The notes: a model not told the origin generated them from the letters alone. DNA of 64,000 nucleotides from Solitalea longa (GCF_002920915.1 NZ_PQVF01000013.1:52334-116333), one strand, 5' to 3'. Counted from the first letter of the stretch, positions 17,404-26,094 are shown. Program-made: numbers and translations.

Positions 17404-17916
17404 TTATTTATTTAAAACAACGGTTCCAGCGATCATATCGTGAAGGGCTTGTTTTTTGTCAGTAAATAAAGCAAGCAGATAGCCGATAAACAATGGAATC
17501 AGGTTGGTAATCATTACAGAGAAATATCGTCCGGTTGCCCTTGCAAAAGAAATGCGGTTACCATCCATATCGACTACTTTAATGCCAAGTATTTGTTTTC
17601 CGATAGTTCCTTGTTTTCCAGATGAAGTTAATAGGGCGTGATATAACCAACTGCCTAAAATGGCAAGCAACACGAAAACGGACATGGCAGAAATAATAGC
17701 CAGAATTGCTAATGGATTGTTTTCCAGGTTTCCAATATCGGCTAATGAAAAGCTAATGAGGCCGAAAGAAATTAGTATTGAAAAAACAATACCATATAAA
17801 ATCGATAAAATAATACTGTCAAGAATACAGGCGATTAAACGGATGCCAAATCCTGCAAATGTTTGTGAAGCCTGGGCTTGTTCAAATGTTTGAAATTGGG
17901 TGCTTGTTGAATCCAT
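17404..17916 (-). CDS. RDD-family membrane protein
   Basis: This 170-residue protein has three to four hydrophobic segments. The RDD pattern is visible as GFGIRLIACILDSIIL near residue 22 (Arg and Asp in the first helix) and as GKQILGIKVVDMDGNRISFARATGRY near residues 106-131 in the second half. RDD proteins are small integral membrane proteins; some act in ion transport, but the function of this one is unknown. It is monocistronic, with its own downstream terminator. The start ATG leaves a 24-residue polar N-terminus. Confidence 0.85.
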   Translation of the reverse strand: MDSTSTQFQTFEQAQASQTFAGFGIRLIACILDSIILSILYGIVFSILISFGLISFSLADIGNLENNPLAILAIISAMSVFVLLAILGSWLYHALLTSSGKQGTIGKQILGIKVVDMDGNRISFARATGRYFSVMITNLIPLFIGYLLALFTDKKQALHDMIAGTVVLNK

Positions 17917-18032
17917 AGTAAAAAATTAGTTTTTGATTAGTTTTGTAATGAGTCTAATTTATAGTTTTAAATATTAAATCAAAATATAATAAGTTGAATT
18001 TAAGTTGATTAGTCGACTGATAAAATAAAGAA

Positions 18033-18443
18033 ATGGTGATAGACAGAGCAAAGCTCGCATCTGAATTAAGCTATCAGATGTCGAGGAGTAGTGGTAAAGG
18101 CGGACAGAATGTAAACAAAGTTTCCACTAAGGTAGAAATAGGTTTTTCGGTTAATAATTCCCAATTGTTTGACGAGGATCAAAAGAAGATACTGAATCAA
18201 AAATTGGCAAATAGAATTACGAAAGAAGGGTTGATTAAACTAGCGTGCGAAGAGGAGCGTAGCCAATTGATGAACAAAATTAAAGCAGTAGAAAAAATGG
18301 CTCACTTGCTCGAAAATGCGATTAAAATAACAAAACCACGCAAGGCTACTAAGCCTTCAAAAGCATCCATTGAGAATCGTCTAAATGAGAAGCAAATGAA
18401 ATCATTAAAGAAAATTAACCGCAATAAAAACAACTGGATATAA
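18033..18443 (+). CDS. arfB: Alternative ribosome-rescue factor ArfB (peptidyl-tRNA hydrolase)
   Basis: This 136-residue release-factor-like protein carries the catalytic GGQ motif within SGKGGQNVNKVSTKVE (about residues 20-35). It has a highly basic C-terminal tail (KITKPRKATKPSK...KKINRNKNNW) that would enter the empty mRNA channel of stalled ribosomes. It hydrolyses peptidyl-tRNA on non-stop complexes. The size matches ArfB/YaeJ and is much smaller than RF1 or RF2. It is a single gene, convergent with the DUF5684 gene and closed by a 13-bp hairpin. Confidence 0.93.
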   Translation: MVIDRAKLASELSYQMSRSSGKGGQNVNKVSTKVEIGFSVNNSQLFDEDQKKILNQKLANRITKEGLIKLACEEERSQLMNKIKAVEKMAHLLENAIKITKPRKATKPSKASIENRLNEKQMKSLKKINRNKNNWI

Positions 18444-18473
18444 CAAAGGGTGGTAATTATCACCCTTTGTTAT
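18440..18473. terminator. Symmetric hairpin between convergent arfB and DUF5684 genes
   Basis: A 13-bp perfect stem (ATAACAAAGGGTG / CACCCTTTGTTAT) with an eight-base loop overlaps the arfB stop. No U-tract follows on either strand. It may act as a bidirectional 3'-end or RNA-stability element. Confidence 0.6.
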
Positions 18474-18494
18474 CAGTATATATTGGTAGTTAGT

Positions 18495-18896
18495 TTAATT
18501 GTTGGCCAGTTTATTGGGAATTTGTGCAGATGGGCCTTGGTAAACGGCATCTCCAAAAGCTAAAATAGCACCGAAAATGAGATTCAAAAAAAATAGCCCA
18601 ATGCCAAAGGCTGTTGACTTGCCGAAGCTTTTAGCCAGATCGATACAAATTAGGATCAGTATAACGAAATTAACAAAGGGAATAAAGAGCAGAATAACCC
18701 ACCAGGTTGGTCGGCCTACAATTTCCAATAGAACAATGATATTATAAATTGGAATGATAGCGGCCCATCCGGGTTTTGATGCCTTAACAAAAATTTTCCA
18801 GGAAATAATAAGGCCCAAGAGGACTATTGCCAGATACGCAATGATAATCCCCACACCGATTGGAGATTCGGCAGATGCTGAAAATTGATTTTCCAT
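18495..18896 (-). CDS. DUF5684-like small membrane protein
   Basis: This 133-residue protein has four hydrophobic segments. The family-like pattern is KASKPGWAAIIPIYNIIVLLEI near the middle, followed by GRPTWWVILLFIPFVN. The function of such proteins is unknown; some occur fused to, or beside, signal peptidases. I chose the ATG at 18896 rather than a TTG two codons upstream. It is convergent with arfB. Upstream lies a separate gene for a secreted coiled-coil membrane protein on the same strand. Confidence 0.78.
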   Translation of the reverse strand: MENQFSASAESPIGVGIIIAYLAIVLLGLIISWKIFVKASKPGWAAIIPIYNIIVLLEIVGRPTWWVILLFIPFVNFVILILICIDLAKSFGKSTAFGIGLFFLNLIFGAILAFGDAVYQGPSAQIPNKLANN

Positions 18897-19012
18897 AAAC
18901 AAATAGTAAGTGTTTGATAGTTAAAATGTTACTTGTTTTAAAGATACATAATTGTATTAAAAACAAATAATTTAACTTCTTGAAAATCAACTTGTTGAAA
19001 TGTATCCAAAAA

Positions 19013-19516
19013 TTAACGTTTCGACCATATCCAAAGCCCAAGTGCAATTAGTATTGCCATACTTAATACAAACGCACCTTTGAGTGTGTTTTCAACCTTC
19101 TCGTGGTATCTGATGTCTTCTTTTAAAATTTGAATCCTGTCATCTTTTCGTTTGATAATATTTTGCAGACGGGTTTGGTCATTGTTAAAACGAAAGGTTT
19201 GGCTGCTTAATGAATCGCGTTTTTCAATAACTGAGCTGGTTTTGGCCAAGTTAAGCTTGTCAATGGCGTCCATAATTCGGTTGTCGAGCTCAATGATTTT
19301 TTGTTGGGTGGCAATAACCTGTTTTAGGTCACTTTTAGATTGACCACCAAAAAAGGCATTTCGTTCCTGCACATTTCGTTTCCATTCCTGGAACAAGGAA
19401 CTTCTTTGTACGAGTAATGTGTTAAGTTCCTTGCGGGCTTGGTCAAGCGATTGCGCAAAGCTTTGAACTATGCCAGAAAAAAATAAGATAAAAACGATTA
19501 AAATGGTTCGGGTCAT
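19013..19516 (-). CDS. Signal-peptide coiled-coil protein with C-terminal membrane anchor
   Basis: This 167-residue protein has a signal peptide ending near QSFAQ (residue 22), a long charged helical region with heptad-like spacing (about 23-140), and one C-terminal transmembrane helix (about 146-164) followed by SKR. It would be a periplasmic coiled coil anchored in the inner membrane. Similar hypothetical proteins occur in Bacteroidota, but I know of no function. It may form a loose pair with the DUF5684 gene 116 bp downstream. Confidence 0.75.
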   Translation of the reverse strand: MTRTILIVFILFFSGIVQSFAQSLDQARKELNTLLVQRSSLFQEWKRNVQERNAFFGGQSKSDLKQVIATQQKIIELDNRIMDAIDKLNLAKTSSVIEKRDSLSSQTFRFNNDQTRLQNIIKRKDDRIQILKEDIRYHEKVENTLKGAFVLSMAILIALGLWIWSKR

Positions 19517-19727
19517 ATTGGGGGATAGCTTAAATTAATTGATATACTAGATTTCAGTAAAAGCGTAGTTTTAAATGTTAATACTTGTTGCCCAATTGTA
19601 AATGAGCTGTTAAAAACAAATTAATTTCCATAGAAAAAATAGTTTATTTTTAGCCATTCAAAAATTCGACCAATACTATTTTTAAATAACAAGGCCGATT
19701 TCTGCCAATCCAAAATTGAAGTTATTA

Positions 19728-21212
19728 ATGAATAAAATACTAATTGCCAATAGGGGTGAAATTGCTTTAAGAATTATGCGCTCTGCCCGTGAAATGGGTA
19801 TAAAAACCGTCGCAGTATTTTCAGATGCTGATCGAAACGCCTTGCATGTTAGATACGCTGATGAATCGGTACATATAGGCCCGGCCGCTTCAAATCAATC
19901 TTATTTAGTAATTGAAAAAATTATAAACGCGGCATTAAGTACCGGGGCTGATGGTATTCATCCGGGTTATGGTTTTTTATCAGAAAACGCTGAATTTGCC
20001 AGAAAGGTTAAACAGGCAGGAATAACTTTAATAGGCCCTTCTCCCGAATCAATGGAAATGATGGGAGACAAGCTTTCGGCTAAGGCTGCCGCTAAAAAAT
20101 TTAATATTCCGTTGGTTCCGGGTAGTGATGGTGCCATTGTCGATGAAGCTGAAGCGAAAAGAATTGCTCAGGAAATTGGTTTTCCAATTTTGATCAAGGC
20201 TTCGGCAGGTGGTGGCGGAAAGGGTATGCGTGTGGTTGAACATGCGGATGAACTGGAAGAGCAAATGCACAGGGCCATCAGTGAAGCAAAATCAGCTTTT
20301 GGGGATGGGTCGGTGTTTATTGAACGTTATGTAGCTTCTCCCCGCCATATCGAATTTCAAATATTAGGTGATACACATGGCAATATTGTCCATTTGTTTG
20401 AGCGCGAATGCTCGGTTCAGCGTCGCCATCAAAAAGTAATAGAAGAAGCGCCATCGGCAATTCTTACCCCTGAGATCCGTGAAAAAATGGGGCAGTGTGC
20501 TATTGATGTGGCAAAGGCTTGTAATTATGTAGGTGCGGGAACGGTTGAGTTTATTCTTGATGAAAAGCTGAACTTTTACTTCCTCGAAATGAATACTCGT
20601 TTACAGGTGGAGCACCCGGTTACCGAAATGGTTACAGGAATTGATTTAGTGAAAGAGCAGATCAAAGTGGCCCGCGGTGAGGCCTTAAGCTTTAAACAGG
20701 AGGATCTTAAAATTAATGGTCATGCTATTGAGTTGCGTGTTTATGCTGAGGACCCGAATAATAACTTCTTGCCAGATATAGGTAAGTTGAAAAAGTATAA
20801 ACTTCCCCAAGGACCGGGTGTAAGGGTTGATGATGGATTTGAGCAAGGAATGGATATACCTATCTATTACGATCCGATGATTGCCAAACTTATTACGCAT
20901 GGGGAGAATCGTAAAGAGGCGATTGAAAGAATGATCAGAGCCATTCAGGATTACCGCATTTCAGGGATTGAAACTACCCTTGCTTTTGGCCGCTTTGTTT
21001 TACAACACGAAGCTTTTACCTCTGGTTCATTTGATACGCATTTTGTAAAGAAATATTTCAACGGCAAACTCGAAGAAGAATATTTGGAGGATGAAGCTGA
21101 AATAGCGGCTTTACTAGCGGTAAGGACCATTGAAAGCCGTAAAAGACAAATGGCGTCAATTAACGAAACAAAAGAAGGTTACAGCAGTTGGAGAATGAGG
21201 AGCAGGATTTAG
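19728..21212 (+). CDS. accC: Biotin carboxylase subunit (acetyl-/acyl-CoA carboxylase)
   Basis: This 494-residue ATP-grasp enzyme carboxylates biotin on a carrier protein. The N-terminus MNKILIANRGEIALRI aligns with known AccC starts, so the ATG at 19728 is preferred over an in-frame TTG 12 bases earlier. The ATP-grasp glycine loop GGGGKGMR and the catalytic EMNTRLQVEHPVTE stretch are present. A roughly 50-residue tail beyond the normal 450-residue enzyme is typical of acyl-CoA-type subunits. No carrier protein or carboxyltransferase gene is adjacent, so the physiological substrate cannot be fixed. Confidence 0.93.
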   Translation: MNKILIANRGEIALRIMRSAREMGIKTVAVFSDADRNALHVRYADESVHIGPAASNQSYLVIEKIINAALSTGADGIHPGYGFLSENAEFARKVKQAGITLIGPSPESMEMMGDKLSAKAAAKKFNIPLVPGSDGAIVDEAEAKRIAQEIGFPILIKASAGGGGKGMRVVEHADELEEQMHRAISEAKSAFGDGSVFIERYVASPRHIEFQILGDTHGNIVHLFERECSVQRRHQKVIEEAPSAILTPEIREKMGQCAIDVAKACNYVGAGTVEFILDEKLNFYFLEMNTRLQVEHPVTEMVTGIDLVKEQIKVARGEALSFKQEDLKINGHAIELRVYAEDPNNNFLPDIGKLKKYKLPQGPGVRVDDGFEQGMDIPIYYDPMIAKLITHGENRKEAIERMIRAIQDYRISGIETTLAFGRFVLQHEAFTSGSFDTHFVKKYFNGKLEEEYLEDEAEIAALLAVRTIESRKRQMASINETKEGYSSWRMRSRI

Positions 21213-21280
21213 TGAGATAGCTCATTTAATATCTTAACTGTCAATTTCATCGAAGAATAGCTTAATGAGATGATGGTTTT

Positions 21281-21312
21281 CAAATTCTCAAATTTTCAAA
21301 TTCTCAAATTAA
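21281..21312. repeat. 8-bp tandem repeat (CAAATTCT / CAAATTTT) before ribE
   Basis: Nearly four tandem copies of an 8-base unit, CAAATTCT alternating with CAAATTTT, end six bases before the ribE GTG start. Related CTCAAAT strings occur in the nrdA-nrdB spacer. The array lies where a ribosome would bind, so copy-number changes could affect ribE translation. Confidence 0.6.
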
Positions 21313-21318
21313 AATATT

Positions 21319-21906
21319 GTGTTTACAGGAATTATTGAAACCCTTGGAGTAGTAAAGCAAATTAAAAATGAAGGCTCCAATATTCACTTTACCATTGAAT
21401 CTTCAATTTCGAATGAGCTAAAAATTGATCAGAGTGTGGCGCACAACGGAGTTTGCTTAACAGTGGTGGCCCAAACCGAAAATACACATACCGTAACTGC
21501 AATTGACGAAACGCTAAAGAAAAGTAATTTAGGAGATTGGAAAATTGGCTCGAAAGTTAACCTTGAACGTTGCATGCAATTAAATGGTCGATTAGACGGG
21601 CATATTGTGCAAGGACATGTTGATCAAACTGCAGCTTGTACAACGGTTGAAAGTAAAGAAGGCAGCTGGGAATTTACGTTTGAGTACAATACAGATAACG
21701 GAAATGTAACTGTTGAAAAAGGATCAATCACCGTAAATGGAACCAGTTTAACGGTGGTGAATTCAAGAGAGGGTAAATTTTCTGTAGCCATAATTCCTTA
21801 TACATTCGAACACACTAATTTTCATGAAATTAAGCCGGGTACGGTGGTAAACCTGGAGTTCGATATTATTGGAAAATACGTTGCTCGTTTGCTGGGTAAA
21901 AGCTAA
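21319..21906 (+). CDS. ribE: Riboflavin synthase, alpha chain
   Basis: This 195-residue enzyme dismutates two lumazine molecules to riboflavin in the cytosol. It has two lumazine-binding barrel repeats, each with a characteristic motif: NGVCLTV near residue 43 and NGTSLTV near residue 140. The start is a GTG that gives MFTGIIETLG, exactly the conserved N-terminus of the family; no ATG fits. It follows accC by 106 bp with a tandem repeat between, and has a strong terminator downstream. No FMN riboswitch is visible upstream. Confidence 0.95.
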   Translation: MFTGIIETLGVVKQIKNEGSNIHFTIESSISNELKIDQSVAHNGVCLTVVAQTENTHTVTAIDETLKKSNLGDWKIGSKVNLERCMQLNGRLDGHIVQGHVDQTAACTTVESKEGSWEFTFEYNTDNGNVTVEKGSITVNGTSLTVVNSREGKFSVAIIPYTFEHTNFHEIKPGTVVNLEFDIIGKYVARLLGKS

Positions 21907-21970
21907 TTTTCAGTCTATAGTTTTTATTATTATCAGTAACTAAAAGTAATAGTAGTTTATTAAAAAGCAA

Positions 21971-22008
21971 TTGGCTGCATTCCAGTAAGAATGCAGCCAA
22001 TTTTTTTT
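21971..22008 (+). terminator. Rho-independent terminator after ribE
   Basis: A 12-bp perfect stem (TTGGCTGCATTC / GAATGCAGCCAA) with a six-base loop is followed by eight T residues. It separates ribE from the serine hydrolase gene on the same strand. Confidence 0.93.
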
Positions 22009-22092
22009 ATTTTAATTGTAATTTACGTTTGGCTATGAAACATATTTTATCATTTTTGCATCCGCCCATTAAAGATTAAACCAGTACGATAA

Positions 22093-23313
22093 ATGAGGGG
22101 AAAGATTTACCAAACTATTCTTTTTATAGCCTTAGGAAGCCTTTGTGCTTGCACAGGAAAAAGTGACAAACAAAATAAAACGCCATTAGTAACTCGTTCT
22201 TGCGCTGAAACGTTTGAGCTTGATCCAAAAGACATTCCGGAAATTAAAGAAAAGATTCATGCCGAGAAAAAAGCCTGGCAGCTTGATACCATTTTTGCAA
22301 AGAAAGTAAAGCGCGAGGGCTTTAATGGAAATGTGTTAGTGGCCCAGCATGGGGTGGTTGTTTACCGTAAAAAATTTGGCTATGCTTCATTCGACCGGAA
22401 AATGAAGGATACCCTGAAATACGATTCAAAATTCCAGCTGGCCTCCATGTCTAAAACATTTACTGCCATGGCAGTTCTTAAATTGTATGAAGCCGGTAAA
22501 ATTAAGCTCGACGATAGTGTTCAAAAGTTTATTCCTGATTTTCCTTACCACGGTATAAATATCCAGATGCTGCTTTGTCACCGTAGCGGATTGCCATATT
22601 ACGCTTATGCGTTTGATGACAGTGTTCGTAAGGTAAGGACGCCACCTGATAATAATCAAATATTAAAATGGTTTGCCCAGTCTAAACCCAAACCATACAA
22701 CCGACCGAACCGCTCTTTCGCTTATAATAACAGCAATTACATGGTGCTTGCTTCAATTGTTGAGCGTGTAAGCGGTCTGTCTTTCGATCAGTTTTTGAAG
22801 AAGAATATTTTCGATCCGCTTGGAATGAAAAATACCTATCTGTCGACCACAAAAAATGATTCCATCAATTTAAATCGAACAATGGGGTATGAAGGCAGAA
22901 GGAAAATTCAAACCGATTATTATGATTTTGTAATAGGCGATAAGGGGATTTATTCAACTGTTGATGACTTACTCCGTTGGTATAAGGCACTTAACTCTGA
23001 TTGTTTCCTGAGCAAGAAAACGATGAAAGAGGCTTGGGAACCACGCAGTTTTGAGCGAAAAGGCTTAAAAAACTATGGTTATGGTTTCAGGATGATGCTG
23101 AGGGATGTTGATAGTAAAAAGGCCCGTTATGTATATCATAATGGATGGTGGAAAGGCTACAGCACGTTATTTTGGTTCAACCCGCATGACGATTACGTAG
23201 TAATTATTTTGGGTAACCGTAAAAATGGAACGGTTTATCGAGTTAAAAGCGTTTTGCAGGTAATGGAAGAAGATGCCAATGCCGGCGAAATGGAAGATGA
23301 ACTAACCGATTAA
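22093..23313 (+). CDS. Serine hydrolase of the beta-lactamase/PBP (class C-like) family, lipoprotein
   Basis: This 406-residue protein has a lipobox-type signal (cysteine near residue 18-20, SLCAC), so it should be anchored in the envelope. The active-site triad of the family is present: SMSK (Ser118 and Lys121), the Tyr of YNN (Tyr211) and a C-terminal YHNGWW segment in place of the KTG box. Such proteins act as D-aminopeptidases, esterases or carboxypeptidases; resistance activity should not be assumed. It is a single gene. A 17-bp inverted repeat closes its 3' end against the convergent NUDIX gene. Confidence 0.9.
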   Translation: MRGKIYQTILFIALGSLCACTGKSDKQNKTPLVTRSCAETFELDPKDIPEIKEKIHAEKKAWQLDTIFAKKVKREGFNGNVLVAQHGVVVYRKKFGYASFDRKMKDTLKYDSKFQLASMSKTFTAMAVLKLYEAGKIKLDDSVQKFIPDFPYHGINIQMLLCHRSGLPYYAYAFDDSVRKVRTPPDNNQILKWFAQSKPKPYNRPNRSFAYNNSNYMVLASIVERVSGLSFDQFLKKNIFDPLGMKNTYLSTTKNDSINLNRTMGYEGRRKIQTDYYDFVIGDKGIYSTVDDLLRWYKALNSDCFLSKKTMKEAWEPRSFERKGLKNYGYGFRMMLRDVDSKKARYVYHNGWWKGYSTLFWFNPHDDYVVIILGNRKNGTVYRVKSVLQVMEEDANAGEMEDELTD

Positions 23314-23328
23314 AGGAAGTACGATATT

Positions 23329-23378
23329 AGAAGTTAGATTTTAGATTACTTTATTCGTAATTCTAAAATCTAACTTCT
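23329..23378. terminator. 17-bp inverted repeat between convergent hydrolase and NUDIX genes
   Basis: AGAAGTTAGATTTTAGA (23329-23345) is an exact inverted match of 23362-23378, with a 16-base loop. No U-tract follows on either strand. Strings of this AAGTTAGA type are frequent intergenic elements in Bacteroidota. It probably works as a bidirectional transcript end. Confidence 0.65.
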
Positions 23379-23385
23379 TACTTTA

Positions 23386-23835
23386 TTAGAACCATTGCTG
23401 GTTGATATTACCTAAATAAGTGGTTCTGTCGGTAGAGCCAATGCCGAATAATAACTTTATCTCAGCTCCGATATTTGGATAAAGGTTTTTGCCATCAATA
23501 TCTTCAACATTGATCCATTCAACGCTAAGTGCCGAAGTGTGAATAGCGTTTAATTCTGGAGTTCCTGCTAAAATCTTTCCTGAAAAAATATGGTGTACAA
23601 CGACTTCCTGTTTTTCGGTTCGATGTGTTTCAGCCACAAACAATAGATCATCTATTTCAACCGACAAGCTCAGCTCTTCCTGCAGTTCGCGTTTAACGGC
23701 TTCTTGTAAACTTTCTCCAATTTCCGGATTGCCTCCCGGTAAGCCATAAACTTCGGTGTCACTGTAAATATATTTCATCAATAGAACCGAATCATTGTTT
23801 AACAGCACAACAGACGGTCGGATTTTGTGTTTCAT
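23386..23835 (-). CDS. NUDIX hydrolase
   Basis: This 149-residue protein has a complete Nudix box near residues 34-56: GNPEIGESLQEAVKRELQEE and the residues after it match GX5EX7REUXEEXGU, apart from Leu at the final Gly position. It would hydrolyse a nucleoside diphosphate linked to another moiety with Mg2+. The substrate cannot be told, but the housekeeping-like sequence suggests damage or signal nucleotide clean-up. It is a stand-alone gene with a gap of about 100 bp to the GNAT gene upstream. Confidence 0.9.
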   Translation of the reverse strand: MKHKIRPSVVLLNNDSVLLMKYIYSDTEVYGLPGGNPEIGESLQEAVKRELQEELSLSVEIDDLLFVAETHRTEKQEVVVHHIFSGKILAGTPELNAIHTSALSVEWINVEDIDGKNLYPNIGAEIKLLFGIGSTDRTTYLGNINQQWF

Positions 23836-23931
23836 TTATTCTAATTGGTTTGTTTTCAGTTGCTCAGGCGTAAAGATAAAATCTATTAGTATTGATGCCT
23901 AGTTTGTAACATCAAAATTAATGCTTAAAAG

Positions 23932-24453
23932 TTATTCCCGGTAGTTGTTGTTAAACCAAGCCATGGCTATATCGGCTTCCAGACCGTTTACTCCCATTAC
24001 TCTATTTTCGAATCGGCCTTCAATTCTAAAACCCAGTTTTTCATAAAATTTGATAGCCTGTGTGTTGCTTTCGCGTGCAAAGAGTTCAATTCTCAGAATA
24101 TCCGAATGGTTTTCTTCTACCTCTTCAATCAGCGTTGAAAACAGATGACGGCCAATACCCTGGCCTTGAAACTCAGGATCAACAACGATCGTTAATTCGC
24201 TTAATACATGAGCAAATATTTTGATCTTTGGTTTGTAACAATGAATCTCACCAATTAATTCTCCTGCTTTTGTGGGATGATCAACCAACAAAATAATGCC
24301 TTCCTCGGTTGCCTTTCTTACAAAAGCCGCAACGTATTCATTGGTTATTTCTTCAATTATGCGCGCAATTCCACCTTCATTTTGGGCCACCTTTTGGTAT
24401 AATTTCAAAATGGCCGGTTTATCGGCAACAGTTGCTTTTCTTAATTTGAGCAT
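23932..24453 (-). CDS. GNAT-family N-acetyltransferase
   Basis: This 173-residue protein has the acetyl-CoA-binding motif A as VVDPEFQGQGIGRHLFSTLI (about residues 92-111), followed by the motif B-like stretch FYEKLGFRIEGRFENRV. It transfers an acetyl group from acetyl-CoA to an amine. The pattern resembles RimI/phosphinothricin-acetyltransferase-type members, but the substrate is unknown. It lies 51 bp downstream of the esterase gene on the same strand and could be co-transcribed with it. Confidence 0.88.
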   Translation of the reverse strand: MLKLRKATVADKPAILKLYQKVAQNEGGIARIIEEITNEYVAAFVRKATEEGIILLVDHPTKAGELIGEIHCYKPKIKIFAHVLSELTIVVDPEFQGQGIGRHLFSTLIEEVEENHSDILRIELFARESNTQAIKFYEKLGFRIEGRFENRVMGVNGLEADIAMAWFNNNYRE

Positions 24454-24504
24454 CAGCTTTTCAATTTTCTATTTCAGAAGTAAAAGATGGCTTATTTTAT
24501 TGAA

Positions 24505-25305
24505 TTATTTCAATGATTTAGAAAATAACCATGAAAGCAGATCTGGTTCAACAAAAGCATTATCCCAGCTGTTATGCTCAACTTCCGGATACTCCGTATA
24601 TTTTACATTGGCGCCATAATCTTGTAATGATTTATACATGGTTCTTGAAAAATCGGCTGGAACAACCGGGTCTTTAGCTCCATGAAAGATCCAAATGGCC
24701 GTTTTTTTTGCATATTTTTTAGCGGTTTCGGCATTGGCGCCTCCACAAATAGGAATGGCAGCCGCAAATGTTTTTGGGTTACGCCATAAAAGCTCAAAAG
24801 TGGCCATGCCTCCCATTGAAAGCCCCATTACGTAAATCCGTTTGGTGTCTACTTTTTTCTTCGCAGTGAAATCTTTTACCAAACCTTGTACTAAAGCCAA
24901 AGGCCTAGTTGGCTCTCCGTCTGATTGAAAATGAAACTCTCTTTTTCCATCGCTAAAATCGAACTTGACATTGGCCCAAAAGCTGTTTTCAGGACATTGA
25001 GGGAATATTACGATGGCCGGATACTGTTTTCTTATCGAATCATTTAAAAACAATTTGCTACCATGTACCAATTGCTTTTCATTGTCGTTGCCCCTTTCTC
25101 CTGCTCCATGCATAAATAATACTAAAGGATATTTTTTTTCAGGATCATAGTTCTCAGGAAACAGAATGCGGTAATTTAGGGTGTCATTATTTTTAATAAA
25201 TGTTTGTTTCTGATATAAACTCAGGTCTTGTGCAGCCACATGATTGAAGACCAAATTCAGACTTAAGAATGTTATTAATAATCTGATGATAATTTTGTTT
25301 GACAT
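24505..25305 (-). CDS. Secreted alpha/beta-hydrolase (prolyl-oligopeptidase/esterase-like)
   Basis: This 266-residue protein has a signal peptide ending near residue 26 (HVAAQ) and an alpha/beta-hydrolase core. The nucleophile elbow GLSMGG places Ser163, KDPVVP gives Asp212 and EVEHNSW gives His244. The oxyanion region FMHGAGERG is near residue 64. It resembles Bacteroidota phospholipase/carboxylesterase-like proteins linked to polysaccharide use (feruloyl- or acetyl-esterase types). No polysaccharide-utilisation genes are adjacent, so the substrate is open. Confidence 0.9.
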   Translation of the reverse strand: MSNKIIIRLLITFLSLNLVFNHVAAQDLSLYQKQTFIKNNDTLNYRILFPENYDPEKKYPLVLFMHGAGERGNDNEKQLVHGSKLFLNDSIRKQYPAIVIFPQCPENSFWANVKFDFSDGKREFHFQSDGEPTRPLALVQGLVKDFTAKKKVDTKRIYVMGLSMGGMATFELLWRNPKTFAAAIPICGGANAETAKKYAKKTAIWIFHGAKDPVVPADFSRTMYKSLQDYGANVKYTEYPEVEHNSWDNAFVEPDLLSWLFSKSLK

Positions 25306-25471
25306 GGGTTAAAGTTGCTTAAAATGAGTCTCTAAGGTAAGTGATTGATTTTCTTATTTCAAGTGTAAAATAGGCAGATTGTTTCAATAAGAAATCATTT
25401 TTTGCTTTTGAATCTGTCAGTCTTAACTTAGAGATCAATATTTAAACAGCTGCTTTAAGACTAAAGGACGG

Positions 25472-26032
25472 ATGGAGGCATTCAGTGATGGGGTACTCGC
25501 AATTATTATTACCATCATGGTATTGGAGATTAAAGTTCCTCATACCCATGAATTGTCAGCGTTAAAATCACTAATTCCGGTATTACTGAGTTATATCTTG
25601 AGCTTTATTTACATTGGCATTTACTGGAATAATCATCACCACATGTTACATGCTACCACCCGGATAAACGGAAGCATATTGTGGGCAAATTTGCACCTGT
25701 TGTTTTGGTTATCTCTTGTGCCTTTTGTAACCGGATGGATGGGGGAGAACCACTTTGCAAGTATTACAATGGTGTTTTATGGTATTGTACTGTTGATGGC
25801 AGGTATTGCTTATGTTATTTTACAAAACCTGATCATTGCAAAAAATGGGAAAGATTCAACTCTTTCGAGAGCAGTTGGCAATGATTGGAAAGGAAAAATA
25901 TCACCGGTTTTATATATTCTTGGCATAGCCTCAGCTTTTATACATGAAGCTTTATCGGGTATGTTTTATATTTTGGTAGCCATCATCTGGCTAATTCCTG
26001 ATAAAAGAATTGAAAAAGTGGTAGAGGATTAA
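25472..26032 (+). CDS. TMEM175-family (DUF1211) predicted ion channel
   Basis: This 186-residue protein begins MEAFSDGVLAIIITIMVLEI. FSDGV is the signature of the first helix in TMEM175 proteins, which form potassium-selective channels as tetramers with the helix-1 isoleucine/leucine residues as the filter. Six hydrophobic segments are present. Relatives usually start a few residues earlier with a basic stretch. Here the in-frame upstream codons (encoding TKGR) are open back to a stop at 25424-25426, but offer no normal start codon. ATG at 25472 is therefore used. Confidence 0.88.
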   Translation: MEAFSDGVLAIIITIMVLEIKVPHTHELSALKSLIPVLLSYILSFIYIGIYWNNHHHMLHATTRINGSILWANLHLLFWLSLVPFVTGWMGENHFASITMVFYGIVLLMAGIAYVILQNLIIAKNGKDSTLSRAVGNDWKGKISPVLYILGIASAFIHEALSGMFYILVAIIWLIPDKRIEKVVED

Positions 26033-26042
26033 AGAGTCTTCA

Positions 26043-26087
26043 GTCAGCAGTTTGCAGTCCCAAGTCTTTCGACTGCAAACTGCTGAC
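26043..26087. terminator. 17-bp inverted repeat between convergent TMEM175 and hscA genes
   Basis: GTCAGCAGTTTGCAGTC (26043-26059) and its exact inverted copy (26071-26087) flank an 11-base loop. No U-tract is present on either strand. It differs in sequence from the element at 23329 but has the same size and the same convergent setting. Confidence 0.65.
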
Positions 26088-26094
26088 GGAATAC

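Noticed and set aside
21213..21318. An FMN riboswitch before ribE
   Set aside because: The conserved FMN-element blocks are missing and the spacer is mostly a simple tandem repeat.
22093..23313. The serine hydrolase as an antibiotic-resistance beta-lactamase
   Set aside because: It has the fold and SxxK but lacks a KTG box and has a lipoprotein signal; many such family members are esterases or peptidases.
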